64,000 nucleotides of DNA, taken from the NCBI GenBank assembly GCA_022747635.1, contig JAKTNV010000004.1:22108469-22172468 (forward strand), in the 5' to 3' direction. The position numbers and the translations under genes are program-made. Positions 21,766 to 35,212 of the stretch are shown here, piece after piece (the stretch's first letter is position 1; each line of letters opens with the position of its first letter). Below the pieces are notes generated by a model. That model searched no databases and was not told where the DNA came from. It was given only the letters and a program-made list of their open reading frames with translations. This stretch comes from Hetaerina americana. Lineage: Eukaryota > Arthropoda > Insecta > Odonata > Calopterygidae.

Positions 21766-24699
21766 ACCGTGGTACTTAAATGATAGATTTCAGAGAACGC
21801 CCAACATTTACCTTCATAAATTTACCTTGAATGAATGATTCCAGTTATGCATTATCTCTTGATAAACAAAGGCAAAGCCCATTTCATTCGTTCTTGTGAA
21901 TAAGTGAAGGGAAGGGTTACTAGAAGTCAATTCGTGATACTTCCTAAGATTCCTTAACGTAAACACACAGGAAGCTTAGAGAAAACATGTCATCAAAATT
22001 AATTATTTCAAATTAATGATTAACTGCCTTTCAATAATCAGTGTGTGGGTTGAAATAATACTAAAAATGAATTCTTAACTTGGCCAATAAATAATTAATT
22101 CAAACGATCTTCATCGCAGTTATTCCTGGAAATGAAGAGGCCTCATTTTCCTTAAAAAAGGTGGAACATGTTATACCTTTTTAGGCTTCAAAATAAAAAT
22201 TAATTCACACATTATTGGTATGTTAGTTTGGCGTAATTTATTGGAATTCAAGCCTAAAATGGTAGATATTTACAAAAAGTAGGTAGATTCGTGCGTTTTA
22301 CTGGCAAAATATCATATTTTATTACATGAATGTCGAAGGTCTAAGATAGTATCCCAGCAGAGTATTAAGTGGACCCTTTAATTATGTCGATGTATTACTT
22401 CCTAGATTAAGCTTGAATTTTTATGAAATTTTAATTTTATTAACCTATGAAATGGTAAAAAATTATCATATTTCAAATATACGTGCATGAACAAGAATTT
22501 CTGGAATATTTACTTCCTCATCCACGTTGTTCACTGAGCTTGCGAAATCTTTAAATGAATCCGTTCTCCTCTTTTCAGTGCAAAAATTGAACCTAGGAAT
22601 GATGCCTGACGAGAAACTTTAAAAAAATATTTTGTTGAAATTATGTAGAAAAAAAATTATAGCTAACCTGTTGTTTAACTTGGCCTTCTGAAGACGTTGA
22701 ATCTTTAATGCACACGAAAATCCAGGAATGAAGCCGAATATGGTACGAAATATGTTAATGAGTTTTTTCTTTCTGGATATTATATGTTGCGTGTTAAGGT
22801 AATGTAGAAAGGGAAAGATATAAAAAGCCAAATTATTAATGTATCGTAATTATTTCATGCTCAATCCACGGTAGAAAAATTAATTTTATCCCAATTGAAT
22901 GCAATATTGCATATATCATTCGTGAGATGGTAAATGTTGAACGAAGGCTATAGTAGGATAGATTATTGCGAAAATGATGGTGTAATATCTGGTTTCGGGA
23001 CCCTATTTACAGATCAAAGTTCAGTTTCAATATATCATAATCATAAGGTATCCTTACGTCTCTCTCCGCAGTAATATGAGACCTTCAATTGTGTCTACAG
23101 TCAACCTCAAGCGACCATGTTTGCAATACTACTTACCCAATGGAAAATATTGAACCGCCTGTTTCAATAAATACAGTTCGTCAACGTTATCGCTAAAAGA
23201 AAAGAAAATATTAACATTTTAATTCTCTCTTGTTTATTAATATCAATCCAAACTTTGTTCTTGATAAACATGTATCCTTAAGAATAGTTAAATTAAGTGT
23301 GAAAACGCACGCACACGTATATGCATGGTGTGGGAAAATAGCCTCCAGTTCAATATAATGGTTCACAACTTACGCAAGCTATTTTAGGCCATAGGGTATT
23401 TTATTTTTTGCTGGGACCTCCGTAATATTTACTCCCTCGCAAACATTGTTCCAGTGAGTTGGTGAAAACTTTAAATGAGTTCACCTTCCTCTGAATTCCC
23501 GGCATGCTAAATATCTGCAAAATTTCTGACTACTCCCCGGCACAAGAAAATGTGTTCAAGGACCATTTCCAATGGGTAAAGAAGTGGTACTTATTTTATT
23601 TCATCACATATTCCGTTGCTCTGTGCAATGCAAAATTTTTACACCACAAGAGAAAGAACATTTCCAGAATCGTCGTTGGAAATCCTTTTGGAGGAAATGT
23701 GTGGGGGTACTAATAAATGAATTCGCTTGAAGTCTGTTCCTTATCTCTTACACATTTTTCCAAAATATAAATTCAGCATATTGAATTCTATGATAGCTTC
23801 ATTCTAAATTCCTTGCATTTTTATAATTGTTAAAAATCAGTCCGCATTGTTTTTATCGGCTCCCTAAAAATATATTCAGCGCATTGTCATGAAATTCGAA
23901 AATATTTCAGCGGAATTGAACGCTGAACACCATACTGAACTGGATGAACATACTGGCTGAACACCAGTAAATTAACATAATAATAGCATTAATTTAATTG
24001 TATTACTCTTCCCTCACCAATATTTGAAATAATTCAAATATTCCAAGGAAATTATGATAACGCATCCAAAGGAAAAAAAAGATTTCTTGGTCATAACATA
24101 GTACATGAGTGCACAGTACTTTTATTATGCGATTAGTTAATGTAAATGTCAAACCTTTTACTCACCAAAAATAAAAATAGAAATAGTTTTTCAACGCATT
24201 AGACACGAAAATGTTTATAAACAAATGTAAATGTTAGACTATTTTTGCTCTGCAGAAATTTTTATGTAACTTTACTCATTTATTTTCTAGCCATCCTAAA
24301 ATATTCATATTGATCATGATTGAAAATAATATAGATATCAGCAGTTCCTTTTCAAAATACTGATTAATACACTATTACAATTCAATGGGAAATATAAAAA
24401 TTATTCAAGTTGTCCTCATTAATCAGTTGTAAACGGCTTAGATCGAGAAAAATATGTTGTAAAGAAATTTAATTTGGAAACTGGAAAAAATTAATTGATG
24501 GATGAAGAAATGTAAGTTTATAAATATTCACCTTAAGGTGCAATATTGAAATCGATGTAAAAGAATCGGTCTCCAAATACCATTATTGAATATAGGTGTT
24601 TTATATTCGGACACGGCTTACGCCATGAAAAACAATTTAATGATTTTTTTCCATATGCTTGTTTACCGTTTAAGAAGTACTTAGGGTGGAAACAGGCTG
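21766..24699. other. Unassigned AT-rich DNA
   Basis: No recognised features. A 10-bp inverted repeat near 24018-24041 (aatatttgaa and its complement) is the only small structure noticed. Confidence 0.45.
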
Positions 24700-25118
24700 A
24701 AAACGTTTCTTTTTTGTGCCGTTCTCTTCACCGAGACCAACATGCATTCCATTTGAATCTTACCTCCCTTCATTCTGTCCAACATTCCTACCCTTGAAAT
24801 TCCTCTACATTGCTTGCCTAACATCATCTCTCCTCTACCACCTTCAGAATTAGATAACCAATCAAAATTCTTTACAACCACGTTTCTTTTTTTCTTAGGA
24901 TATCTCACAGAAGCCCTCTTTTTCCACCTTAATACGTGGTACATCATTTAGTTTTCTTTCTGTTCAATTTCACGTTTTACATCCTTTTCCACACCCGCTT
25001 CTCAAAAGCCTTTAATATATCTATCCGTCAGTCATCTGGCTTCAACGAGCAAGTTTCGGAGCCATAAAAAAGCACACTTCAAAACAGTTTTCACGTGTTT
25101 TCTTAACCTCTTGGCATA
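24700..25118 (-). pseudogene. LINE 3' relic
   Basis: The minus strand translates in pieces to the C-terminal region of the local LINE ORF. Near 25100-24960 it reads like the DVKKRLVKTLIW / EAFEMWVWRRMEK segment with stops, and at 24852-24750 a GRGEMMLGKQ / GMLDRMKGGK segment corresponds to the GRNRIGMLDGMKGGR end of other copies. It is degenerate. Its far end abuts the mariner relic beginning at 25122. Confidence 0.6.
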
Positions 25119-25121
25119 ATA

Positions 25122-25495
25122 CGAGGGTAATCCCAGAAGTACCCAACCAAACAAAGAAAAAACAAAGATTTTGGAAAAAAAAAGTATTTAATTTCAACAT
25201 AATCTCCTTTAAGCTCTATACACTTTTCCCAGCAATGCTCAATAAGTGCGATACCTTTTTAAAATAAGACTTGTTTTGCCTGACAAAATAGCCATTAACT
25301 GCTGACATCACTTCTCCACGGTTGGAAAATCTTTGATAACGAGCCATTTTTACAAGTTTGCAAAGAGAAAATAATCCGAGAGGCTTAATCTGGAGAATAT
25401 GGTGCATGAGATAGCAATTCCAACTTTAATTCATGAGTTTTGGCCATTGCAATGACGAATTTGTGCGCTGGTGCATCAATTATGGGCTCGTAAGC
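25122..25495 (-). pseudogene. Truncated mariner relic
   Basis: The left end carries a mariner-type terminal sequence (cgagggtaatcccagaagta) next to a TA at 25120-25121. Reading the minus strand from 25495, pieces of the catalytic half appear in order: a DAPAHKFVIAMAK segment (from HDNAPAH), then LLSHAPYSPD followed by a stop and frame change, then FSNRGEVMSAVNGYFV and finally EHCWEKCIELKGDYVE near 25200. The N-terminal half and the other terminal repeat are missing. It is a different mariner lineage from the intact one. Confidence 0.8.
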
Positions 25496-27978
25496 TAAAC
25501 TTAGTTTTAAATTTATTTTTCAAGACGGCTGATCATTTCATATTCCTTTGTTTTAAAATAGTCATTATATGTTTTCATGTCTAATTTTTCTCTGACACTC
25601 TTAGTGTTTAATTTTGTTTTCAAGGTTCTATTCAGCACAATATCAGAGGTAGAATATACTCACTCATGATCTTCTCCAAGAACTCCATCGGTTTATTTCC
25701 CTCCTGTAACCTAGTTGCGGCAATTGTCTCTCCAAAAAACGGAAACAGCAAAAAACGTCACTTTTTGATTTACATACTTTGATTTTTTTATTTGATTTTG
25801 ATTAACAATAGTTTTAATTAAACAATACACCTAATTGTAGGTATTTTAGATTTTAAATAGGCTGACTGTAGCATTTAAATCTAAACATGTCTTTCTCGAT
25901 TACAATTACAAATTAGGAACAACGAAATAAAAGTTTTTTTTTTAAAGTATTGGGAAGAAATTTATCCTGACGTGACTGCACGTTGCAGGCTCGATGGCGG
26001 GGGGTCTTACCATAAACACGCGCGGTCATTTTTTGCCCAGGTGTGATAATTAAGCGGTTATTACGTAGCATTGTGTTACCATGAAATTCCATAAAAATAT
26101 TAAATGACTCCGGAGTTACTGTTCAAATTTTGATAGACAAACTTGTAATAAAAGAAATTTAGGGAATAAATAAATCCATGAACAATAGAAAAGAGTAGTT
26201 TTCTAAAAACATAAAATATGTGTTGCTATTGAATTTTGCATCGACTTATGCTGTAAATACGCAAAATTAGAGTGTATTTTTTACGCAGGGGCTCAAGTTT
26301 ATTGTTTCACAAAGAGTATGCCATGAATATTATCCCTCATCAAGCTCAAACCTATGACAAGACGTGGTGGCTGACCTAAAGTAGCATGAGAGAGAACATT
26401 GAACTGGTCAGATTGAAGAACAAGACAATTACATGCGGCAAAATATTCCTGCATTGTAGACGAATTATTATGGAGCAAAACCAGAAATTCCCGGTGCTGG
26501 AGCTAATATCGCGACTATAGACCTATTTACCTCCGGTTCGTGGGTTAATGAGTCATCAAGAGACTTCCGCTAAGTTGGCCTACATGCGACCGCACTCAAC
26601 ATCCCGCTGCGCTACTCCGCGAAAATTTGTCAATGACTCTGCCCGCCATCTCCCGCATGGAGGAGAACAGAAAAAATAAAGACTCTGCTCGCCAAACATC
26701 GTAATATCGCACGGCTGCTCCATTGAGGGGTGGAGGGTTGCTGCAAACTTTGATAAATAGACCAATTAATGAAACAACTGCAAATTTTAGATATGGAATT
26801 AAAACCATTCCCTTTAGAACCTCTGAGATCGGTTAGAGATTGGTTTCTTGGAAATTTTATTCTCAATGGCTTCCGTACAATTTTCTCCTTTCCAAATCAT
26901 CTCTCATTCAATACTCTCCCATCTCTTTCCTACTCAACTTCATCGCTTCTATTCTCTCCCTCTCTCCACCCTCATATTCCCCCGCACTCCTACTTCCGCA
27001 CGCTACATTCATTTTCTTTCCCTTTCGCTAATTATTTATTTTTCGCCCGTCTCATACTCCCATCCTGTCTCCCTTCCAACCTCCAGCCTGCCTCCTCCCT
27101 TCTCTTAAACCTCATTACCGGCATTCCCCGTCGTTTCGCGAACATTGACCTCCTCCTTTCCCTCTCTCTCCATTCAATCCAAAAAGTGTCGGAAACAGCA
27201 CAAGCAAAATCTACCCGTTTTCATTTCCTGCCTTTAATGCAATGAAAACAGGGGAAATACTCGGAATGAAAAAAGGTTGGGAGGATGGGGGAAGGTGAGA
27301 TGAAATTATAGGGGCGACCTGTGATTTCTCTCTCTGCTTTTCTATTAGCGTTGGCGCGGAGCGGCCTCAATGATGGTCGGTAAATGCCCAATGGTAAAAC
27401 GATCATCGCGAATTAAAAGTGGGTTGGGTAAGCAAGTTGCGATGGGGATTCGTTGCCTCGCCGATGGGAACCCTTACTTGAGCCGTTAATTGGTCGTATC
27501 ATTCATTCAAAGGCACTTGGGCCTCTGTCGGACTGCTGAATACTGCGAAAGACCTATTTTTCAGATTTTTGAGCCGAAGAAAATATTTTCAATTTACTTA
27601 CCCTTTTCCAGCACAATCGAATTTGCTCTCTTTCTCTCTCTCTTGAGGCTGTTATTGGATGGTAAGAACGGGAGTTAATCGAGGAAATCGGATAAGTTCA
27701 TTGAGTAAACCTTGTAATTTAATGAGAAACGGTAGGGATTGAAGGGATTGATGATGAGATAATTCCATTTATATGCATACTTCATTATTTTGGTCTTTCA
27801 GATTATGGTTAACGACGAATCCTAACAATGATTACTGCAGCATTCAAACGAATTTTTATAGTATTTTTGGTAAAATACCAATAGATACGACTCACAAAAT
27901 GGGCTAATAATATTAACTTTTTTCAAGCAGATTCTTCAATTTGTTTCTATAATAGCATAAAATATTACTAAGTTACGA
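25496..27978. other. Unassigned DNA with a pyrimidine-rich tract
   Basis: No recognised gene or element. Between about 26880 and 27180 the plus strand is C/T-rich and opens several overlapping frames (up to 158 codons at 26769-27245) rich in Ser, Leu, Phe and Pro, as expected from composition. Confidence 0.4.
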
Positions 27979-28210
27979 TGAATAACTGATCGCAGCACTT
28001 TTCCACTTGATAAAAATTTTTATTTTACCATCTGGTTTCGAGGTATTACATCATAATCAGGTATGTCATTGACATGATGATGATGATGTAATACATCGGA
28101 ACGCAGTCGTAAAATAAAAAACGTTATCAAGTGGAAAAGTTCTAAGATCAGTTATTCTTTATTATGTTCGACTGCCACCATATTACGCCTGAAGCTACTC
28201 AATTTGTACA
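27979..28210 (+). mobile_element. Palindromic PLE-type insertion, copy 1 (232 bp)
   Basis: A near-palindrome (27980-28157, centre at about 28068) is followed by a non-palindromic tail containing attacgcctgaagc. A candidate 9-bp target duplication aagttacga flanks it (27970-27978 and 28211-28219). Each arm holds a decayed hammerhead-like motif pointing outward: minus strand 28031-28060 (box CUGAUUA) and plus strand from 28077 (box AUGAUGA, helix 28085-28089 with 28093-28097, then GGAA). The tail resembles those of the insertions at 49.0 and 58.7 kb. No coding capacity. Confidence 0.75.
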
Positions 28211-31200
28211 AAGTTACGACTTCAAATTTAACTATCAATTTACTATCAAAAAAGGAGAATCACCTAAAATATGAAAATTTACGAAGGATTCAACATATGC
28301 TGTTATTGTACAAATGTTGCAGAATTAAAGGTCTACTATATATGGTTTTTGGCGAATAACAAAGCGTAAATGTAAACTCACCATTATTTACCGTTTCAAC
28401 AGTATTCGAAAATAGTTATTGCAAAAATCATCTTAATTCTTCTTATGCCTTTCCACATACTTTCCACGCTAAGCCATCTAACATAAGTTGCCCAAAATAA
28501 AGACGACTATAAATCTCTAAACAAATTAAATAATTTTGGGACAATAACACATAAAACCTACAGCCATGTTGTGTATAACATGCTGATGTATCATATCTAA
28601 ACTACTTTCTTAGTTTGAGATTCCAGTTATACATTCTCCTATTTGTTATATTAATGAAATGTTTGTCAGTAATTATACCTGGAATATATTTTCTATGGAT
28701 ATAATATTTAATGGATATTTTCAATCAGAGTTACGTCATTTTAAGTGAAAAGATAGATGTCATGCATTTTATGGGTTACTTCCAATTTGATTTTATCCAA
28801 CTAAATTTTCATCAAATAGACATTGTACCTGTATTTGCATTAATGATCTTATCAATTGTATTGAGCGATTTGAAGGTGCTTGTTTAGAATTTTTAGTAAT
28901 ATGGCAAGATATGCGAGATTTTGAAATTAAATTTGACCTAAACTTTAGGCATCCAATAATTTCAGGAACAGAGGAAGTATTTAAGTCCGAAAATGATTGA
29001 AGAAATATCAAATTAGCCGAAGAAAATATCCTTCATTCTCGAACCGAGACCTTCTTACGTTGACTGAAATTTAAATACCAGTCAATACACGAGTTGCATT
29101 AGTAGTTTTCCGAAATCAACAAAAGTAGCCTGTACTCAGACCACGCCAAGGCGATCTGGGAGTCAGTCCTGTCGTGGTAACAGATGTATTATGAGGATTA
29201 CCATAGGAATGAGGACAGGCAAAAATTGCGAAAACTTTTATATAATTGTAACATTGTTGCATACAATACCCAACTCAATAGTATTTAGTCGAATCATCCG
29301 CAATGAAAAAAATAATTCAAATATTAAAAAATTGCAGATGTTTTTCCCTGATGGGGCAATATGGTAAAAAATAGACAAAATTTGACCTATAGAAGTAAAA
29401 AATATAGGACGGGAAAAAGTGAATGTAATTGGTGTTGTCGACACTGAGAAAATTAATACAATAAGTGTAATACTTACAAGAGATCAAAAGAATGATGCTT
29501 CCAAAATTCATCAAATCTCGTGGGTGAGTTTTGGATTATTGAAAATACCTTTTCAGAATAATGCCATTGGAAATTTTTGTTTCAGTTTTATTTACTGCCA
29601 AGGCCCATTCCATAATGTCACACCTTACATTACTTAATCTCTTGCAAATATTTAGCAAGTTTAATGTTAACACTGAGGGTTGGGGCTTATCGACTCAGAG
29701 ATTTTTAAAAGGTACCTTACGAAAGAGAATGATACACTTTATATTTCATAGCAAGTTAACCACCTATTAAAATTTTTTACAGATGAGGATTCACCGCTGC
29801 ATGCTGCGGTTAATTTATCGATGGTAACATTTACATGCAAGGATCACATCCAAAAAGTTTTTACGGAAACTGTGAGCTAAGTAGCCATTATCAAACGAGC
29901 TAACAACGCGATGTTACCAAATGTCAACTCAACCTACTAATGTAGCTGCTACAAGATATTCATTGATCAACGCAACCATTTCAACGTGTTATATTCTTCG
30001 TTATATTTTGGTCACTTAATAAAAATTACTATAAATATGCATATTGCTTTTTATAATCCATAGGGAATTGGCAACAATTTTTTTTAATTGTATACAAAAT
30101 ATCTTATTTCTCTTCCATGAAATCAATCCTTAACTTTTGATATTTGAATGGGCGTGTTTTCGTAAAAGAAGAACTTAAAATTAATATCTCCTAAGGCACA
30201 AGGGAATGGCAGTTCAGTTTCAAGCAATTGAAGTATTAAGATATACTCCGACAAATTTGCGTGAAGTGGTAATGCAATGGTAACGAGTAGGGTTAACTTA
30301 AATATTCATGTGGGGAGAAGATCTCCTTCCGTCAGTGCCGCAGGATTTCGAGAGAACTTTTGATCCCAAAACTATGGCAATTCGTTATCAACCGTGGAAT
30401 GGCACACACGCAAATGGCACCGCAACGACACCTATTACTAACTCACCACACCACAAGATTATAAATTTCACCCCATAAGCAAGTTTTTAATAGCATCCTC
30501 TTAAAATATTCATGGAATATAAAACTTTCCGTCCAAAACTTTCTTAGATGCCTCGCAGGAGAAGCGTGCTTTCGAAGAAGCCTTGGATTTCGTGGAAGGA
30601 GGAATAAAAATGCCTAAGTTCGCAAGACCAGCATCTGAATTTTTGACACGGCGCGTATGACGCAACCTGAAGTGTTATCTATCCTTCTTACTTCCAAAGC
30701 GACCCTTGAGTTCTATTCAAATTCTGCCTATTTTTTTGACAAAGGTCTTCCATGCATGAAAAATGTCTCTAGAGTTTTCGCTCGCACATAATTGTCAATC
30801 ATAAAGGAAAGGTTCTTTGCTCAATGTGCTCTATTAATGATATATTACGTACGCCAGATTAAAAAGTTTCCGTAAAAACTTTCTTGAATCATTTAACTGT
30901 CCTTTGTTGTGTACATACATGTGTAATGCGAGATACTAGTAGATAATTTTTATCTTTAGGAATTTTTGCCATTATTGCAGCACATCAAATATTCAACCCC
31001 TTAGAATAATCATAAAACCACTGTTATTGAGCAAGCGTACACCCATATTAGAGCATAAAAATATCAATGGATTTTATGAATCAATCAAGCAAACCTTCAC
31101 TGAACGAAATCAGAATTCTTGTTATATAATAAAATGCTCTGAGCTGACAATTCGGGACTACTGCCATCCAAAGTCATTAGTTTAAAGCTGAGGTGGCTGA

Positions 31201-33539
31201 TAATATGTATAGATGTTTATTAATTATTATTATTATAGGTATCTACTGTTTAAGGTAGCTTGCTGATGGACACAAGCGACCCAATGGTACTACGAAAATT
31301 CTCTTGTCTCTCTTCAAAAAACATAACCCGAAATTCAACCTGACAATAAGCCCCTCTTCAATTTATACATTGATAGTGATTACAGATTCCATTAGCCATC
31401 ACAATACAGCTTTCAATGAATATGAAAGTGGATACTTAGGTAGTTAAACTTTTTATACACTCTTAGAAGCAAATAAATACATGCTAACAGTAAATGAGGC
31501 TTACATTTTTCGACGTGACGAGCATGATTTTTTTGTTGAAGAAAGTATTTCTGAGATAACTCAAGCTCTGCATCTATTATATATTCTTTGATGGCATTTG
31601 AATTCGGGAATAATGCTTGCTGAGAATGCAAGCAACGGCATAGTGATTGAAATTTATCTTAACAATATATTCCCTAAAATACAAAAACTTTGAAGCGTAC
31701 TTTATGAAATAGAGGCGGCACACTTATACTTTATTTTTAAACACAGCAAAAGTGTATTTACAAATTAGCCACAGTGTCATCTACTTTGAGTTCAAATTAT
31801 TTTACATTTAAATATTTATTAAACAAGAGATCTTGAACAACTTTCCTTTGTTTCATATTAACCTTGTTAAAGAGAATTTATGAACATTTATGCAATTTTT
31901 AAAAGTACGAGAACTTAGTGCGTGCAAAAATATGAATTAAATTACGAATTGAGTAGCGCCACTGCATATATTCTCATCGATTTGCAAATAAGACTAGTGA
32001 TCTTAAAAATTCAATTGAAAGATTTGTTAAAGCCCCCTACCTTCTTCTACCAAAAATGACGCAAAAGGGAAGAGTTGATCGAGTCTAAACAAGAATATAG
32101 AAATATTTCCCAGTGAACAATAACGATATCTTATTTCATTGATTACATTTCTTGATACGTTGATTTGTTCTTATGCTTTGAAGAAGGAGGGACATAATAA
32201 TGATTTACTGTTCAATTTTTTAAATAAACACCCTAATATGCTGAAAATGGGTCATTAGCGGTTGCAGGCTTGTTATAAGTAGACTTTTGTTTGCTCCTTA
32301 CAATTACATTTACATTACAGTTTCTTTCAGTGAATTACAGTTTCTTTCGGCCTAAGCCGATAAAGATGTCTCTCGAGATTATTCATGCATTTTTCCTCCT
32401 TCGATTCGCTCAAAATACCTTCTCTCTTCTTTCTAACTTCCTACTTACCTGACATTTGCACTATGACAACTCTAACGTTTCCCCTTCTAATATCTCCTCA
32501 ATCAACTTTTCCTGTCCTCTTCAAATTTAATCCAAAAATCTCTTCTCGTCCCTCGGCATTTTAAAAATTCTGTTCTCTTTCCAACATTTAAAATCCATTA
32601 ATCAAAGATGATCCTATTTCCTCAACTAACTTATGAAGGCATATAATTATTTTGTCTACGTACAAAGCAACACTACTCTTTCGTGGGAAGAAGGTACCAA
32701 AAGTAAAATATTCTACACCTGACTGCGCTCAACTATGAGTTGCATAGTAAGAGATACAAAAGTAAATGAATAATAATTTAACTGGCATAACTTGAAGTTG
32801 AAATGATATTAGATTACTACTGTCTTGAAAGGTTTTAAATTATTCACTTTAGTTATCCTTGGGCTAAACCCAGAGAATTTTGCTTTGACGAGAAATATTC
32901 TCATGGATAAATAAAACCGGTTGTTTTACCCACTGAAAATGCTTTCAATTATTTCTTCTGAATAATTCATTTTAAATAACCTTTTTAAACAGTATTACAA
33001 GGCACATTGGCGAAAATTCACATTTCGTTTTTCCGTTGATTTTTTTCAAAGTTTCGTCTTACCTAAAGTTGAGGGCTATCCCATCCTTTCGGAGTTCATT
33101 AATAATATTTTCTTCCCACAACTTTCAATGATTGGTTTATTATAATTTAAAGCGATCAGAGAAAGCTAAATTGATCTCAGTATTTTTTGCTGTAACTTTT
33201 CCTTCTTAAAACGTTAATTGTCCTCCTCGATATAATATTTAACGATATGATATGAAAAGCGTATTTTAAAGTTATAACCATCACCGAAATAAGGTGTCTG
33301 CAAATGAGCACGCGAACTAATTTCTGATTAATATTATGCACAGGGTGTATATCTATATCGATTTAATTATGTTGATCTGTTAAACGTAGTCCTGCATATA
33401 CTTTCGTGAGGCATGATGTCTTTTAATTTACATATCGGTTTAAATAAGTGACCAATTAAGAATAAATGTTTCATAACCTCTCAAAAATTTTAATACATTT
33501 TGACTTCAAAAGAAGAAGTTTTAGTATGAATACACAATA
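28211..33539. other. Unassigned AT-rich DNA
   Basis: No recognised gene. At 32313-32348 the block attacagtttctttc occurs twice about 21 bases apart, next to a small cggc/gccg hairpin; its origin is unknown. Other frames are short and without motifs. Confidence 0.45.
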
Positions 33540-33895
33540 CTCCCTCTACTACGATAAACTCTTATCCTATTTCTTCCTCTGTTTTGCTTGCCTGAAATTC
33601 TCACCTCGAAAACAATCTTCAACTTTACATCCCCAATTAAAATGCTCTGCATTAAACTTTTCTGCCTCATTTGGATTTTGGTCTATATACCTATTGGTTT
33701 GCTTAACTTTCAGTCAAAATTACCATTTTTTCCAATGTCTAAAATAACATTGCAAACACTGCCAATCCTGACCATGTAATCTTGCTTCAAGGACTAAGTT
33801 TCTTCGTCGTACAAAACCATTCACTCCTCGACATCAACTCCCACTTCCCTGTAAAAACTTCTTTGCCGAACGCAATTATTTTTACTACATTGAAA
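33540..33895 (-). pseudogene. LINE 3' relic
   Basis: On the minus strand this matches, colinearly and with many changes, the 3' third of the LINE at 62.5-63.0 kb. The plus-strand blocks gcctgaaattctcacctc and aacttctttgccgaacgcaa correspond to gcctaaaattctcccctc and gtctctttgcctagcacaa there. No frame is open. It is an old, truncated copy. Confidence 0.5.
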
Positions 33896-34455
33896 ACGAA
33901 CACGTAGCAATGGACAATTTAAGGAAACATTTTATTCGTTGTCTGTTAGATCCTATATTGTTCATGCTGCGAGAATTGTGTAGACATATTCATTTGAACA
34001 CTTACCGAATTGTATTCACATTCTAGTATGCATAAATTGTTATAATTGACATGTAGGTGAAACATCAACCAAAAGGTATAATAATAATAAATGAAATGTT
34101 TTTGTGGACATTATGAGATTCCAAAAAATAGAGGCAAGTGTACTTTAGAAAAATACCAAGGGAGAAGAAAATAACAACTTGCGGGGGTAAAATAATTTTT
34201 GCGGAAAAACATTGGCATAATTTAAAGTATACCCTCACAGTTGTTCCCTTTTCCAAACAAAATTAAGATATAAGTATCTCGTCATTTTAATAAAATTATT
34301 TTCGATTGACTTTTTTAATACTGTTTATTGCTGCGGGTGAGTCTTTGAAATACAAAAAAATATTTCTAACCTAAACATCCCTGGTCGCTCCTCCGTTGTA
34401 ATGACAAAATTTTGAAGTTGGTTGAGTCCGTATACTACTTTATATAATCCGCAAG
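33896..34455. other. Unassigned AT-rich DNA
   Basis: Nothing recognised. It ends at the TA (34456-34457) of the deleted mariner. Confidence 0.45.
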
Positions 34456-34457
34456 TA

Positions 34458-35210
34458 CGAGGGTCATCCGGAAAGTAGTACCCGTTCGTGAAATAAAGAC
34501 ACAAAAGTAAATATTAACAAACATAAAAAATTTTATTTGAAAGAGGATACTTTAAACTACTTCTCAACATAATCTCCAAGCAAATTAAGGCATTTGTCAT
34601 AACGTGTGACAAGTTTCTGTATTCCTGCTGCATAGTCCTTCGCCGCCAGCTCATTGAGATACGCGAGGGACCCATCTTGCACAAATTTTTGCATAATGCA
34701 GATGGTGTTTAACAATTTCATGAACAATTGTTCGAGAAACATTGGGAAAATGCTCACAGATGTCATCAATTGTGACGCGCCGATCGTTCCTCACGAATTC
34801 GTCAACTGAGCTCACCAGTTGGTCTGTAATGACAGACGGTCTCTCCGAACGCTCATCGTCGTGTGTGTTCCCCCTCCCCATGTTGAAGTTGCGACACCAC
34901 CGCCGAACAGACGACTCGTCCATTACATTGTCTCCATACACCTCCTTTAATTGGCGATGAATATCACATGGGCGAACGTTTCTTGCATTGAGGAATTTAA
35001 TCACTGCCCTCACTTCACAACTGGCGGCGTTCTCAATTTTTTTAAACATTGTAAACAATCACAGAAACAACACAGGCAATTCTAGCGTCACGCAACTTGG
35101 CCCAGAGAAGGCAGACAAGCCACTGAAGCTATCTGACCTCGTCCAGCAGCTACTCGCGTCGTCAGCACTTCATGCGGCACGAACGGGTACTACCTTCCGG
35201 ATGACCCTCG
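34458..35210 (-). mobile_element. Internally deleted sister of the intact mariner (753 bp)
   Basis: Same family as 3971-5304. It has 33-bp terminal repeats (one mismatch in the right one) and TA duplications at 34456-34457 and 35211-35212. Alignment by eye shows one clean 581-bp deletion that joins the equivalents of 4175 and 4757, with no microhomology at the junction. Elsewhere only four substitutions separate the copies, all in the leader or right terminal repeat, which implies recent common origin. With both ends intact it should be mobilisable by transposase made elsewhere. Confidence 0.96.
34651..35058 (-). pseudogene. Mariner transposase fragment: DNA-binding half only
   Basis: An open frame of 135 codons whose first 132 residues are identical to the intact transposase up to WVPR, followed by three new residues and a stop created by the 581-bp deletion (not a multiple of three). 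It keeps the whole helix-turn-helix region and loses all three catalytic aspartates. The old C-terminal codons (YLNELAAKDYAAG to GDYVEK) survive out of frame near 34557-34660. If expressed, it could bind transposon ends without cutting; this is inference. Confidence 0.9.
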
Positions 35211-35212
35211 TA

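Noticed and set aside
26769..27245. 158-codon plus frame
   Set aside because: Ser/Leu/Phe/Pro-rich translation of a C/T tract, with two other overlapping open frames of similar quality; no motif.
32313..32360. Another hammerhead-like motif (cggc/gccg hairpin followed by GAAA on the minus strand)
   Set aside because: The CUGANGA box is absent and no matching arms or tail are present.
34651..34700. Microhomology at the 581-bp mariner deletion junction
   Set aside because: Comparison with the intact copy shows no shared bases on either side of the breakpoints.
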